Below, in pieces: positions 9,210 through 18,384 of a stretch of 49,209 nt of DNA. Numbering within the stretch: position 1 is the first letter of the stretch; the number at the start of each line of letters is the position of its first letter. Origin of the DNA: an uncultured Prevotellaceae bacterium. Lineage in GTDB: Bacteria > Bacteroidota > Bacteroidia > Bacteroidales > Muribaculaceae. The position numbers and the translations under genes were made by a program. The stretch is taken from NCBI GenBank assembly GCA_946186575.1, contig CAMHNO010000019.1:1-49209 (forward strand), given 5' to 3'. Below the pieces are notes generated by a model that saw only the letters and a list, made by a program, of their open reading frames with translations, did no database searches and was not told the DNA's origin.

Positions 9210-9239
9210 TTTGTAATATAGTGGCAATTTGTACCTTTG
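9210..9239 (+). promoter_or_regulatory. Promoter of the HxlR-type regulator; fixes its start
   Basis: TTTG (9210-9213), 18 nt, TACCTTTG (9232-9239). An upstream in-frame TTG at 9237 lies inside the -7 element, so translation must begin further down, at the ATG at 9258. Confidence 0.72.
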
Positions 9240-9257
9240 TATAAAATTGTAAGTAAT

Positions 9258-9599
9258 ATGAAAGAGATGAAAGAAGAATACATGTTGTGCCCCATAAGGC
9301 GGGTGCTGAGTGAGTTTTGCGACAAGTGGTCGCTACTGGTTCTTTACTCGCTATACAGCAGCGACAATGGAGTGATGCGCTTCACCGAGCTTCACCGCTT
9401 CATGAGCGATTGCTCGCAGAAGATGCTCTCGGCAACACTCAAGAAGCTTGAACGTCATAATCTCGTCGCGCGCAAGGTCTATGCCGTTGTCCCCCCCAAG
9501 GTGGAATATTCTCTTACTCCCAATGGAGAGTCGTTGATGCCTAAGGTGATAGGGCTTGTTGACTGGGCACAAGACCATTTCGACGATGTGGTGGCTTGA
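9258..9599 (+). CDS. HxlR-family transcriptional regulator
   Basis: Winged-helix DNA-binding protein of 113 residues. The family signature is present: Cys10 in MLCPIRRVL near the start, then the DKWSLLVLYSL helix, the recognition region (SQKMLSATLKKLERHNLV) and a wing leading to VEYSLTPNGESL. The conserved N-terminal Cys is the redox- or aldehyde-sensing residue in several HxlR proteins, which may apply here. Start chosen at 9258 because the promoter overlaps the longer frame. Its divergent neighbour is a cupin, the likely target. Confidence 0.9.
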   Translation: MKEMKEEYMLCPIRRVLSEFCDKWSLLVLYSLYSSDNGVMRFTELHRFMSDCSQKMLSATLKKLERHNLVARKVYAVVPPKVEYSLTPNGESLMPKVIGLVDWAQDHFDDVVA

Positions 9600-9648
9600 T
9601 GCCGATTGCGCAATGGCTTTGTGTGGGTTCCACATTTTTTGTCGATTA

Positions 9649-9680
9649 TTTGCACAATTCGAGATTCTTTCGGAATTTTG
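9649..9680 (+). promoter_or_regulatory. Promoter of the ThrE-like gene
   Basis: TTTG (9649-9652), 20 nt, GAATTTTG (9673-9680), one base off consensus. The start would be near 9686, about 16 nt before the ATG at 9702, supporting that start over the in-frame TTG at 9606. Confidence 0.55.
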
Positions 9681-9701
9681 CAGCCCCAATTCAATAGATA
9701 C

Positions 9702-11015
9702 ATGAACACAACAACAGGTGATAATAAGATAAATAACGAAGTGGCCGAAGTGTCTGACTTTGCCGAGGTGCTCGAAGTGGCTGCTAAGGCGGGGCATATA
9801 TTGCTTGAGAATGGCGCGGAAATCTCACGTGTCGAGGACATAATGAGTCGCATCTCGTCGCACTTTGGTGTGGACTCGGGCAACTTCTTTGTATTGTCGA
9901 ATGGCATCTTTACTACTGGCCGCGCCAACAAGGTGACTAAGAGTGGTGCTCAGGCGTCGACCTATGCCAACGTCGAATTCATACCTCTGCGGGGCATTCA
10001 GCTCTCGAAGGTGGTGGCGGTCAACCGCTTGAGCTATGACATTTCTAATGGGCGAACAACCCTTGCCGAGGCACGCGAGCGATTGGAGAGCATCAGCAAC
10101 GCGCCACAAAAGCCTGCGTGGGAGCAGATTTTGGGTTCTGGATTTGGTGCGGGTGGCTTCTGTGCCGTGTTCGGGGGTGGATGGCTCGATTGTGCCGCTG
10201 CCCTGGTGGTGGGTGTGCTGCTCTATGTGTTTGTGCTTGGAGTGAGCAACCGCTATCTGTCGAAAATTGTGGGTGGCGTGTGCAATGCGCTGGTGGCCAC
10301 TCTGCTGTGTGTGCTGTGCTGGCGCATGAACTTTGGCGAGAGTCTTGCCAACATCATCATTGGCGCTATCATGCCGTTGATACCAGGAGTGCCCTTTGTT
10401 AATGGTGTGCGCGACCTTGCCAACAGCGACTACCTTGCCGGCTTCACTCGCCTGACCGATGCCATGCTTGGCTTCTTCTGCATAGCGGTTGGGGTGTCGC
10501 TGTCGTTCATTATCGATGGTGCAATGCATGGCGGCGTGGTGAGCTTGAGCATGACCGTCAACCCGGGCACTGCTCACCTGCTGCTGCAGACTCTTGCCGC
10601 CTTCATAGGCACTGCGGCATTTGCACTGCTCTTTGGCATCGACCGCGAGCACTATGTGCCCGCAGGAGTGATTGGAGCAATAGGGTGGGCTCTCTACCTT
10701 GTTCTGGTGCGCAACTGCGATGCCACTCCTGTTGTCGCCACGCTTGCGGCATCGACTCTGGTGTGTGTGGTCTCGCGCATGGCAGCCATCCCTTATCGCA
10801 TTCCGGCGCAGGGTTTCCTGCTGTGTGGCATCTTCCCATTAGTGCCAGGTGCCGGAGTGTTCTGGTTTACCTATTATTTCACCGACTCGCAGTTCGACCT
10901 CTCGATGCAGAGCGGCCTGCTTGCCGGCAAGGTTGCCATAGCTATAGTGCTGGGTATTATCCTTGCCATGGAATTGCCACAGCGCCTGTTCTCGCGCAAC
11001 CACCGCACACATTGA
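9702..11015 (+). CDS. Threonine/serine exporter-like membrane protein (ThrE family)
   Basis: A 437-residue inner-membrane protein combining the two ThrE modules in one chain. The N-terminal cytosolic part (about 20-130) contains the family signature around ENGAEISRVEDIMSRI, and about ten hydrophobic helices follow (from about 140 to 430), with the GAIMPLIPGVPF motif in the first membrane half and CGIFPLVPGAG in the second. Known members export threonine and serine; in many bacteria the two modules are separate genes. Substrate here is inferred only. Start taken at 9702, where a promoter fits just upstream. Followed 57 bp later by an alcohol dehydrogenase gene. Confidence 0.85.
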   Translation: MNTTTGDNKINNEVAEVSDFAEVLEVAAKAGHILLENGAEISRVEDIMSRISSHFGVDSGNFFVLSNGIFTTGRANKVTKSGAQASTYANVEFIPLRGIQLSKVVAVNRLSYDISNGRTTLAEARERLESISNAPQKPAWEQILGSGFGAGGFCAVFGGGWLDCAAALVVGVLLYVFVLGVSNRYLSKIVGGVCNALVATLLCVLCWRMNFGESLANIIIGAIMPLIPGVPFVNGVRDLANSDYLAGFTRLTDAMLGFFCIAVGVSLSFIIDGAMHGGVVSLSMTVNPGTAHLLLQTLAAFIGTAAFALLFGIDREHYVPAGVIGAIGWALYLVLVRNCDATPVVATLAASTLVCVVSRMAAIPYRIPAQGFLLCGIFPLVPGAGVFWFTYYFTDSQFDLSMQSGLLAGKVAIAIVLGIILAMELPQRLFSRNHRTH

Positions 11016-11072
11016 GTTTTCATGAAAATTAGTGTTTTCTAAAATTATATACTATTAAAAATAATTACATCT

Positions 11073-12257
11073 ATGATAAAGGATTTCAATTTTTACGCAC
11101 CCACACGCGTGGTGTTTGGTCGAGAATCGGAGAAAAAGATAGGCCAGCTGGTGGCTGCTAATGGCGGAAAAAAAGTGCTCATTCACTATGGTGGCGGCTC
11201 GGCGCAGCGATCGGGCCTGCTCGACGTGGTGCGAGAGCAGCTACACGCAGCCGGTATCGCCTTCTGCGAGCTGGGCGGCGTGGTGCCAAATCCGTTGCTG
11301 TCGAAGGTGCGTGAAGGCATCGAGCTGTGTCGTGCTCAGGGTGTCGACTTCATTCTTGCAGTGGGTGGAGGCAGTGTGATTGACTCTTCGAAGGCCATTG
11401 GCTATGGTGTGCCCTACAATGGCGACGTGTGGGACTTCTGGGCAGGAAAAGCTGTGCCAGCACAGTGCTTGCCCATTGGAGTGGTGCTGACCATCCCCGC
11501 TGCAGGTAGTGAGATGTCGTCGAGTTGCGTCATCACTGCCGACGAGGGGTTGCTCAAGCGTGGCATCAACAGCGACTTGTGCCGTTGCCGATTTGCCGTG
11601 ATGAACCCAGAGCGCACTTTCACCCTGCCTCCCTATCAAACAGCAGCTGGAGCCACCGACATCATGATGCACACCATGGAACGCTATTTCTCAAAATACG
11701 AGGACATGACACTCACCGACGCCATCAGCGAGGCGCTGCTGCGCACCGTCAAGGAGTCGGCATTAGTGGTGATGCGCCATCCTGAGGACTATCGCCATCG
11801 TGCCCAAATCATGTGGGCAGGCTCGCTGGCTCACAACGACTTGACTGAGTGTGGCACCGAGAAGGACTTTGCCACCCATCGCCTCGAGCATGAGTTGAGT
11901 GCGCTGTTTGGTGTGACTCATGGTGCAGGCTTGGCTGCAATTTGGCCCTCGTGGGCTCGCTACGTAAAAGACAAACACTTGAGCCGATTTGTGCAGTTTG
12001 CAGTTAATGTGATGGGAGTCACTAACGATTTCTCGCACCCTGAAGAGACTGCCGAACGCGGCATCTGCGCTGTTGAGGAGTTTTATCGCCAGATAGGTAT
12101 GCCCACAAGCATCCATGAGTTGCTGGGTCGCGACATCACCGACCAGGAGATCGATACCATGGTCGACAAGTGCTCGCGTGGCGGCACCATCACTGTGGGA
12201 GCGATGGAAGTGCTTGATGCCAAAGCCATGCGCGACATCTACCTCATGGCTCGCTAA
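11073..12257 (+). CDS. Iron-containing alcohol dehydrogenase, YqhD/butanol dehydrogenase type
   Basis: Cytoplasmic NAD(P)H-dependent aldehyde reductase/alcohol dehydrogenase of the Fe-ADH family. The dinucleotide-binding motif VGGGSVIDSSK is at 97-107. Four likely metal ligands are visible: Asp196 and His200 in ATDIMMH, His269 in FATH and His283 in GVTHGAG, with the spacing of YqhD. The 394-residue length is normal. The physiological substrate cannot be read from sequence. It lies between the ThrE-like and DUF3089 genes, all on the plus strand with short gaps, and may be cotranscribed. Confidence 0.92.
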   Translation: MIKDFNFYAPTRVVFGRESEKKIGQLVAANGGKKVLIHYGGGSAQRSGLLDVVREQLHAAGIAFCELGGVVPNPLLSKVREGIELCRAQGVDFILAVGGGSVIDSSKAIGYGVPYNGDVWDFWAGKAVPAQCLPIGVVLTIPAAGSEMSSSCVITADEGLLKRGINSDLCRCRFAVMNPERTFTLPPYQTAAGATDIMMHTMERYFSKYEDMTLTDAISEALLRTVKESALVVMRHPEDYRHRAQIMWAGSLAHNDLTECGTEKDFATHRLEHELSALFGVTHGAGLAAIWPSWARYVKDKHLSRFVQFAVNVMGVTNDFSHPEETAERGICAVEEFYRQIGMPTSIHELLGRDITDQEIDTMVDKCSRGGTITVGAMEVLDAKAMRDIYLMAR

Positions 12258-12302
12258 GCGACAACAATAGTGCATTTTAAAGTGTTAATCAAAAGGTTGA
12301 GG

Positions 12303-13283
12303 ATGAGGTTTTTGGCCATTTACGCACTTGTGCTGGTGACAATTGCGTCGATGCTGCTGTCGTCGTCTCTTCATGCGGGCGATGTGTTGCCGCCTGTGCC
12401 TGATTACAACAATCGCTCGCAGTGGTTTGTGAGTGATCGTCAAGGTGCTGCCGATATTTTCTATGTGATATCGACCGAGACAGGCGACTATCAGTTGCTC
12501 GATGGTAGTTTATGCCACTATACCGACACCTATAACGACAGTGTGCGTGTGGCTCTCACGGGTGAGATGGAGGGCGTCGACCGCCTGCTGAGCGGTAACC
12601 TCAACTACTACTCGCCTTACTATCGCCAGTGCTCATTGCAGTCGTTTACTAACGATAGCTTGGTGAGTGAGCGCTTGCCGGTGGCATTAGAAGATGTGAG
12701 CCGAGCATTCAATTACTACCTTGGCCACATGAATCATGGCCGCCCATTTGTGCTTGCAGGCTACAGCCAGGGCGCTATGGCGGTGCTGCAACTCGTGCAG
12801 GAGATGGACAGCGTCACTTGCAGCCGCATGGTTGCGGCCTATGCGATAGGGGTAAACATCCCGCAGTCGTTGCTCGACTCATGCCATCGCATCGTGCCTG
12901 CTCGTGCTGCCGACGACACGGGTGTGACTATAGCCTACAATTCGGTGCGTGATAGCGGTTGCGTGGTGCATGGACTGGGTGATGACAATGCTGTGGCTAT
13001 CAATCCAGTGAACTGGTGCACCGATGCCACACCAGCCACGCTTGTGACGGTGCCGTCGCCAGCGAAACCCGAAGCCGAGCAGCAGGTCGACACACTCACA
13101 GTGCGTCTTGACCCAGCGACGCGGCTATTGCTTGTAGACGGCTTTACAGGAACCGACTATGTGCTGCCGCTCATTGGCAAGGAAGGTAACTATCACTCGC
13201 GCGAGATTTGGCTCTATCGAGAGCAACTGCGCGAGAACATAGCCCGCCGCACCAGAGCTTGGCTGCTCTTGGGCCATCATTAG
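12303..13283 (+). CDS. Exported DUF3089-type alpha/beta hydrolase
   Basis: Protein of 326 residues with a signal peptide (1-25, ending near SLHAG). The hydrolase nucleophile elbow is GYSQG with Ser155. The upstream DIFYVIST block and the pattern of conserved Tyr/Ser residues around 100-115 match DUF3089 lipase-like proteins. Substrate unknown. The ATG at 12303 is preferred to an in-frame GTG at 12270 because it leads directly into the signal sequence. The stop lies exactly where the remains of a convergent isochorismatase-like gene end, suggesting a deletion junction there. Confidence 0.8.
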   Translation: MRFLAIYALVLVTIASMLLSSSLHAGDVLPPVPDYNNRSQWFVSDRQGAADIFYVISTETGDYQLLDGSLCHYTDTYNDSVRVALTGEMEGVDRLLSGNLNYYSPYYRQCSLQSFTNDSLVSERLPVALEDVSRAFNYYLGHMNHGRPFVLAGYSQGAMAVLQLVQEMDSVTCSRMVAAYAIGVNIPQSLLDSCHRIVPARAADDTGVTIAYNSVRDSGCVVHGLGDDNAVAINPVNWCTDATPATLVTVPSPAKPEAEQQVDTLTVRLDPATRLLLVDGFTGTDYVLPLIGKEGNYHSREIWLYREQLRENIARRTRAWLLLGHH

Positions 13284-13477
13284 CTCTTAGGCCCCTTGCT
13301 GCCAGGTTTGAAAGTCCGCGAGGCGGAGGTGGTGTTATTATGCTTGATATAAGCAATGTGCATCTCCTAAGTTACAGCCCATTAGATGGCAGCATTGATA
13401 TTCTCGATGATGTCCTTGTAGTGCTTGGTGATGTCGTTCTGGATGTCGATAACGACAAGTGCCCTGTTGTTCATCAT
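13280..13477 (-). pseudogene. Decayed, truncated isochorismatase-family (cysteine hydrolase) gene
   Basis: Read on the minus strand from the ATG at 13477, the frame starts MMNNRALVVIDIQNDIT, the standard opening of isochorismatase-like cysteine hydrolases with the catalytic Asp (residue 11). It continues through TAA (codon 32) and TAG (codon 37) into EMHIAYIKHNN and SRTFKPGSKG, which also fit the family, and then stops at codon 66 where homology ends. Intact members have about 170-190 residues. So there are two in-frame nonsense codons and the last two thirds are missing. The start overlaps the stop of the GNAT fusion gene (ATGA), so it was once translationally coupled to it. Confidence 0.8.
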
Positions 13478-14823
13478 TCCTCAATGATGAAACTGCGGGG
13501 ATAGAAATCACTATAAAAGCGGCCATCGGTTGCCGTGAACTTCAGCACGCAATAGTTTGGGTCGGTGATGCCTCCGGGGTAGTATTCAGTATCACCTTCG
13601 CGCCAGACCATCTCTTTGCTGGCAGCATCGGTCAACACCTCCATGGAGCCTCGTAGCATCATGCCCTTGAACCCTTCGGCATCACAGAAGTAGATGGATG
13701 CCTTGGGGTTAGCTTTGTAATGCGCCACACGCAGAGAGAAGGTGTTGGTGGTGAAATAGAATGTCTTGATACCTTCACGCACGCGCGGTGACAGCATGGC
13801 TTTAGTGCAAGGACATCCCTCTTTATCCACCGATGAAATATAGGTGACGGGCAATGTGTCGGCCATCTTGGCAATAAGATCTCTCACTCCTGCCAGAACT
13901 GGATTCTTGGGAATCGCCTCATTGATAGTAATATCCTTGCGCCAGCGCTTCAAGTGGGGGAAGTACATCTTCATTTGACCCATGTATTCCTCCCTAGTGA
14001 TGGGATGCGGCAGGCCCTTGTTGACCTCGCCAACGAACTGAGCGCAATGCTCAATCATCTCGTCCATTGTGCAGTTCTGCAGGAACTTGCCATCCTTGTA
14101 GCAGTATTTGCAGTAGTCGAAGCATGTGCTACCGTCGGCATTGGTGCCGCAGTCCTCGTTTTTGGTCAATGGCATGCCGCAGCTCTGGCAAAATTGTGGC
14201 AACTGGCCTGGCTGCATGGTTTTCTCTTTAGCAGGGAATGTGGCTTCGTAGGAGGCAAAGGCATTTGGATTGGCTTCGGCAACGAAATAACCCTTTGGCG
14301 GACAATAGGTGGCCTCAGTTATTCCATTGCTTTTCAGCCAGCCGGGAATCAGTTCTAGTGCGAGGAAATAGGGCACCTCGGCATCGCGGGGTTCAGCATG
14401 GTAATGGATGTCCATCTCACTAGCAAGGCCAAAGCCGGCATGCTTGTAGAAGTTGATATTTCCTTCCATGCACAGGAATCCAATGCCCATTTCGCGTGCT
14501 TTGTCAAGCGCGTAATAGAGCAGTTTTAGGCCGTATCCCTTGAGCTGATAGTTGGGGTGGATACTGATGGGCCCAAAAGTCCATGACTGTCGGTGAGTGC
14601 CGTCGTCAAGCACAAGTTCTGCTCTTGAGAACATGATGTGGCCTATTATCATGCCGTCCTCCTCCATTACGAGGTCGAGTTCGGGAATGAAGTCAGGGTT
14701 GTTCCTAAACTGGTTGAGCACGAAATGCTCATAGCATCCTGGGCGATACACATTCCAAAACGCCTCTCGTGTGAGGTTCTCCACCTTGCGGTAGTCACTT
14801 GGTTGCTCTAATCTTATCTTCAT
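13474..14823 (-). CDS. Three-domain fusion: GNAT acetyltransferase, zinc ribbon, PNPOx-like domain
   Basis: A 449-residue cytoplasmic protein. Residues 1-150 form a GNAT N-acetyltransferase (acetyl-CoA loop around HPNYQLKGYGLKLLYYAL, 89-106; NINFYKHAGF near 122). Residues 210-265 are a putative zinc-ribbon domain with Cys212, Cys215, Cys225, Cys234, Cys238 and Cys241 (FCQSCGMPL). Residues 305-449 resemble the pyridoxamine-phosphate-oxidase/general stress protein flavin-binding fold (PVTYISSVDKEGCPCTKAM). The ATG at 14823 starts the GNAT domain directly; a -7 element TAACTTTG is at 14852-14845 without a clear -33. The residues of an isochorismatase-like gene overlap its stop. The combined activity is unknown. 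Confidence 0.85.
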   Translation of the reverse strand: MKIRLEQPSDYRKVENLTREAFWNVYRPGCYEHFVLNQFRNNPDFIPELDLVMEEDGMIIGHIMFSRAELVLDDGTHRQSWTFGPISIHPNYQLKGYGLKLLYYALDKAREMGIGFLCMEGNINFYKHAGFGLASEMDIHYHAEPRDAEVPYFLALELIPGWLKSNGITEATYCPPKGYFVAEANPNAFASYEATFPAKEKTMQPGQLPQFCQSCGMPLTKNEDCGTNADGSTCFDYCKYCYKDGKFLQNCTMDEMIEHCAQFVGEVNKGLPHPITREEYMGQMKMYFPHLKRWRKDITINEAIPKNPVLAGVRDLIAKMADTLPVTYISSVDKEGCPCTKAMLSPRVREGIKTFYFTTNTFSLRVAHYKANPKASIYFCDAEGFKGMMLRGSMEVLTDAASKEMVWREGDTEYYPGGITDPNYCVLKFTATDGRFYSDFYPRSFIIEE

Positions 14824-14888
14824 AGTAGTCGCTTGTTTTGATTGCAAAGTTAATAAAAAACTATAGTAAGTAAACTGTTTTACAAATA

Positions 14889-14923
14889 GGTAATTCACGA
14901 ATAATTGTTTTCCGTGAATTACC
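14889..14923 (-). terminator. Inverted repeat after the beta-barrel gene
   Basis: Perfect 11-bp inverted repeat GGTAATTCACG/CGTGAATTACC with a 13-nt loop, 27 bp past the stop of the outer-membrane gene. There is no strong U run on the minus strand, so termination is likely but not certain; it could also be an operator for the next gene. Confidence 0.5.
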
Positions 14924-14949
14924 ATTGAATATATTATTGTGAAGCTAGG

Positions 14950-17319
14950 TTACATTCTCGCTTTCTGCTTCTCTCCTGCGCCTGCGCCACGGTACTTGCT
15001 TTGAGTGGTGTTGAATTTCCAGGTTAGGTCGAGCATGAAGGTGCGGCGGGCGGGGTTATAAGTTGATATCTCGCGAATGCCGTAGATTACAGCACCAGTT
15101 TTGTTGGTGTTGAAGATGTCGTTGCAACGCAGGTCGGCTGTCAGTGTTCCCATTCGTCCCAAGCTGAAGTCGCGTTGCACACCTAAGCTTGTGTTGAAGC
15201 GGGTTTTGGTAAGGCGGAAGTTGTTGTAGTCACCACGTGACGCCCATACCATGACGGCGCTCAGACGGAAGCCTTTTGGCAACTCAATACCATTTTGCCA
15301 CACGAGGTTCACATAGGGATGGTTGAGTGTGAGGATTGAACCGTCGGCGCAAGGAGTCTTATAATTCTGGAACACGGCGAATGCGCTCCACTGTGGATGC
15401 CAGCAGCCAATCACTGGACTTGCCACAAAATTGATTGACAATTGATTGAAATCCTCGGTGCTATTGATTGGGCGCACGAGGCTTACCAGTGGATCGTCGG
15501 CACCGGGATAAGGCTCTGTCGACATTGTCTCACAGTCCTTGATGCGACCATAGTTAAGGGTGAGGTTCATCCACTTGTAGGCAGTGTTGAGCACGAGGCT
15601 GTGAGTGTAGGTCGGCTTCAGGTAGGGGTTGCCACTCTGGTAGGTGTAGCGGTTGATATACACTGTTGAACTGGTGAGGCTGCCATAGTTTGGGCGCTGG
15701 ATGTCGCGACGGTAAGAAAGCGAAACTTGCACGTCACCAATGGGCATGGAGATTACTGCGGTGGGGAACCAGTCGCCGTAGTTACGGCACACTTCGTCCT
15801 CGCGAACTCCAAAGTTGTAGTAGTCGTTCTTTAGGTGCTCATAGCGCAGTCCCACTTGTGCAAACACTCGCCCAAATAGTCTTCCATATTCCATAAATGC
15901 TGCTGTCGACGATTCATCGATTTTGGTGTCGGTTGTCTTCACAGGCACGGCGTCGGTAGCGGTAAACGTGTAGGCATCGGTGCGATGATTGTGTGAGTAC
16001 TCTCCACCGAGCGACAGATTGCCTTTCCACACAGGGTAGGATAAGATGAGTTTTGTTGCCCAGAAGTCGTTGCCGCTGCGGGTATTGCTCTCAATGCTGC
16101 GATGTGAGGTCTCTCCTGTGTCCAATGTTGCAGTCTCAAATGTGCTGCCCGGAGTCTCGGTTTTGTCGAAGAGTCCGTCCACGTTGAAGTCGATGCCTAG
16201 TTTGCCTATCTTGCCGTTGTAATAGGCGTTGAAGATATGCTTCTTGAAGGTGTCACTTTGACTGATGTCGCTCTCGGAATGCTCTGTCAGGATGTCGTTC
16301 ACATAATTGTCGGTATAGAACATGTCGCTGAAATCGGTGCCTGGGTGGCGGTCATATTTATAGAACGCTCCCAAGCTATGGTTCTCGTTAAACATATAGT
16401 TCACCTGCAATTGTGGTGACCAGCCTTTCCAGATGTTTTTGCCTTCCTGAGTTGTCACGCTCTTAATGTGGTCGGGCCCAACGTAGTAGATAAGCTCGTT
16501 TTCCTGCAACTGCTTGGCGTGTCCGTAACGTCCTGCCCAGAATGAGGCAGTAAGGTCTAAGCCACCGATGCGGTAGTTCATGTCGAGGTTGTTGGCAATG
16601 GTGTATCCATATTGGTACATTCCATTAAGGTTGTTCTGGAAACTAAATCCCTCACCTTGCGCTTTCTTGAGCTGGATGCGCACTACTGCCTTAGTTGAGG
16701 CAGCATAGCGTGCTCCAGGGTTCTGAATCACGTCGACGTGCTCAATTTGGTCGGAGCGCAGGCGTGAGAGTTCGTTCATGTCTTGAACCTTGCGGCCATT
16801 GATATACACCTCGGCATCTCCTCGACCAAGCACCTTCACGCCGCCGTCGCGCTCAGCCTCGAGCGATGGCACCCTCGCTAGTGCGTCGGCCACAGTTCCA
16901 GCCTTCTCAAGGATAGTGCCTTCGATGGTGGTGCGCATGGCGTCACCCTTAACACGCGTTTTGGGCAGCTTGCTCACCACTACCACCTCGCCCAGCAGTG
17001 TGGCTTCGGGCAGCAAAGTGATAGTGCCCAGGTCAACAGCGCTTGAGTTGATATACAATGTCTGATAACCTATATAAGAAATCTTTACCAGTCCACCGTT
17101 TTGCAGGGCGGTAAGGTTAAATGCGCCTTGCTCGTCGGTGATGCCGCCCTGCACATAGGCCGAGTCTGGCATCGATAGCATCACAACGTTGACAAATGGC
17201 ATTGGTTCGCCATTCTCGTCAACAATTTTGCCATTAACATCGGGTGCTTTAGCACTAACGTTCAATGCTATCATCATGATAGTCATAAGGGTTGTAAATT
17301 TCAAAACAAAATCTTTCAT
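14950..17319 (-). CDS. Outer-membrane beta-barrel protein, TonB-dependent receptor-like
   Basis: A 789-residue outer-membrane protein. Signal peptide 1-23 (VSAKA), then a carboxypeptidase-regulatory-like domain (28-105, VNGKIVDENGEPMPFVNVVM), a plug-like domain (110-210) with VEVYINGRKV-like and VDVIQNPGARY motifs, then a barrel of the OMP_b-brl_3 type to the C-terminus. The last residues (GAGAGEKQKARM) extend past the last barrel strand, which is less usual because barrels often end in an aromatic residue. It is the last gene of a four-gene minus-strand run with a CAT-like acyltransferase, a BamE-like lipoprotein and a LiaF-like protein. Ligand unknown. Confidence 0.88.
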   Translation of the reverse strand: MKDFVLKFTTLMTIMMIALNVSAKAPDVNGKIVDENGEPMPFVNVVMLSMPDSAYVQGGITDEQGAFNLTALQNGGLVKISYIGYQTLYINSSAVDLGTITLLPEATLLGEVVVVSKLPKTRVKGDAMRTTIEGTILEKAGTVADALARVPSLEAERDGGVKVLGRGDAEVYINGRKVQDMNELSRLRSDQIEHVDVIQNPGARYAASTKAVVRIQLKKAQGEGFSFQNNLNGMYQYGYTIANNLDMNYRIGGLDLTASFWAGRYGHAKQLQENELIYYVGPDHIKSVTTQEGKNIWKGWSPQLQVNYMFNENHSLGAFYKYDRHPGTDFSDMFYTDNYVNDILTEHSESDISQSDTFKKHIFNAYYNGKIGKLGIDFNVDGLFDKTETPGSTFETATLDTGETSHRSIESNTRSGNDFWATKLILSYPVWKGNLSLGGEYSHNHRTDAYTFTATDAVPVKTTDTKIDESSTAAFMEYGRLFGRVFAQVGLRYEHLKNDYYNFGVREDEVCRNYGDWFPTAVISMPIGDVQVSLSYRRDIQRPNYGSLTSSTVYINRYTYQSGNPYLKPTYTHSLVLNTAYKWMNLTLNYGRIKDCETMSTEPYPGADDPLVSLVRPINSTEDFNQLSINFVASPVIGCWHPQWSAFAVFQNYKTPCADGSILTLNHPYVNLVWQNGIELPKGFRLSAVMVWASRGDYNNFRLTKTRFNTSLGVQRDFSLGRMGTLTADLRCNDIFNTNKTGAVIYGIREISTYNPARRTFMLDLTWKFNTTQSKYRGAGAGEKQKARM

Positions 17320-17397
17320 TTTACCTTATTTTTTTAATTATACATATTGTTTGCTTTGTTCACTCGTTAGATGTAATGACCGCCTCATAGCCAAGTG

Positions 17398-18015
17398 TTA
17401 CAGTTTATCTATTTCGTCTTGCAAGATAGCGAAAAATCGCCCGGCATGGGCACCATCCATCTGCACATGATGAAACTGAAAACTGATGGGCAACGTGGTT
17501 TTGAACCACCCTTTGCGATATTTCCCCCACATGACCATGGGATTGTTAAGTCCCTTGGCATATTGGTTAACGATGCAATCTAATTCAGTTTCAATCATTG
17601 CCGATGTGCCTATTACCATTGCCTCCTCGTGGAAACTGCTTTTACAGTTTTGGTTCACCGATTGTGTCAAGGTCATGTAATCGTGGTTGAAACGGCTCAA
17701 GTCATTTGTGTATGGGATATCGCATGAGTTGATGCCGCCTTCTTTGTTTTTCACAATCACATTGACAGCCAGGCAGTCATATTTATATAACTTGCCATGC
17801 TCGGGCAGCACATAGAACTCCTCAACTTGACTTGCCGCTTTACCGATGCACCAGCATAGAAGCATGTTAAAACTCATGCCATGCTTTTTGCTATATTTCA
17901 GAAGCTTTGCCACCTCCATGGTCTTCACAAGAGTGACCATTGGCATAGGCGATGACATCCAGAGATTGAATGCTTCTTGGCGATTGCTGTCCTGTGGATT
18001 AATCTCAGTCTTCAT
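17398..18015 (-). CDS. Chloramphenicol-acetyltransferase-fold protein
   Basis: A 205-residue cytoplasmic acyltransferase of the CAT fold. The active-site signature is present at the end: HHVQMDG with His182-His183 and Asp187. Length is near that of true CAT enzymes (about 210-220) but slightly shorter, and the N-terminus is divergent. Many genomes of this phylum carry chromosomal CAT-like proteins of unknown substrate, so drug resistance should not be assumed. The gene begins 4 bp after the upstream lipoprotein gene stop, so the two are coupled. Confidence 0.85.
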   Translation of the reverse strand: MKTEINPQDSNRQEAFNLWMSSPMPMVTLVKTMEVAKLLKYSKKHGMSFNMLLCWCIGKAASQVEEFYVLPEHGKLYKYDCLAVNVIVKNKEGGINSCDIPYTNDLSRFNHDYMTLTQSVNQNCKSSFHEEAMVIGTSAMIETELDCIVNQYAKGLNNPMVMWGKYRKGWFKTTLPISFQFHHVQMDGAHAGRFFAILQDEIDKL

Positions 18016-18019
18016 TGTT

Positions 18020-18346
18020 TCAATAAGGGTGATAGTAGGGGTGATCCTTGACCGAGTTGTAGGCGATTACTTTGCCGTCGTTGTCGAAGGTAACGACGAA
18101 TATCATTGACTCAGGTCCTGCAATCTCGCCCACTAGCTTGCGGTAGCCCCATTCCTCGCCAGTCTCGTTGGCATTCTTGAATAGGGGAGTGCCAAGCAGG
18201 TTTTGGATATCGCTCTTGGTCATGCCCATCTCCACTTTGTTTATTTTCGCTGAGTCGCGTGTAGCAACGCAACTGCCTAAACTCACGCCCAAAGCTATCG
18301 AGATAATGATAGCTGCAACTGTTGTAATAATAATGCTGTTTTTCAT
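18020..18346 (-). CDS. Small BamE/SmpA-like lipoprotein
   Basis: A 108-residue lipoprotein with a hydrophobic N-terminus and lipobox LGSC (Cys26). The remainder (KVEMGMTKSDIQNLLGTPL, then EWGYRK and VTFDNDGKVIAY) matches the SmpA/OmlA/BamE fold, which in proteobacteria supports beta-barrel assembly. The similarity is to fold and motif only. It lies between the LiaF-like and CAT-like genes, and the outer-membrane barrel gene is part of the same run. Confidence 0.75.
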   Translation of the reverse strand: MKNSIIITTVAAIIISIALGVSLGSCVATRDSAKINKVEMGMTKSDIQNLLGTPLFKNANETGEEWGYRKLVGEIAGPESMIFVVTFDNDGKVIAYNSVKDHPYYHPY

Positions 18347-18384
18347 TGTCGTGAATATTAAATTGTTTCACTAATCTCAATTTT

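Noticed and set aside
9237-9257. Translation of the HxlR-type gene from the TTG at 9237
   Set aside because: That codon lies inside the -7 promoter element, so it is not on the mRNA.
17398-18015. A chloramphenicol resistance gene
   Set aside because: The CAT fold and HHxxxDG motif are present, but chromosomal CAT-like proteins of unknown substrate are common in this phylum and no mobile element surrounds it. Kept as a fold-level call only.
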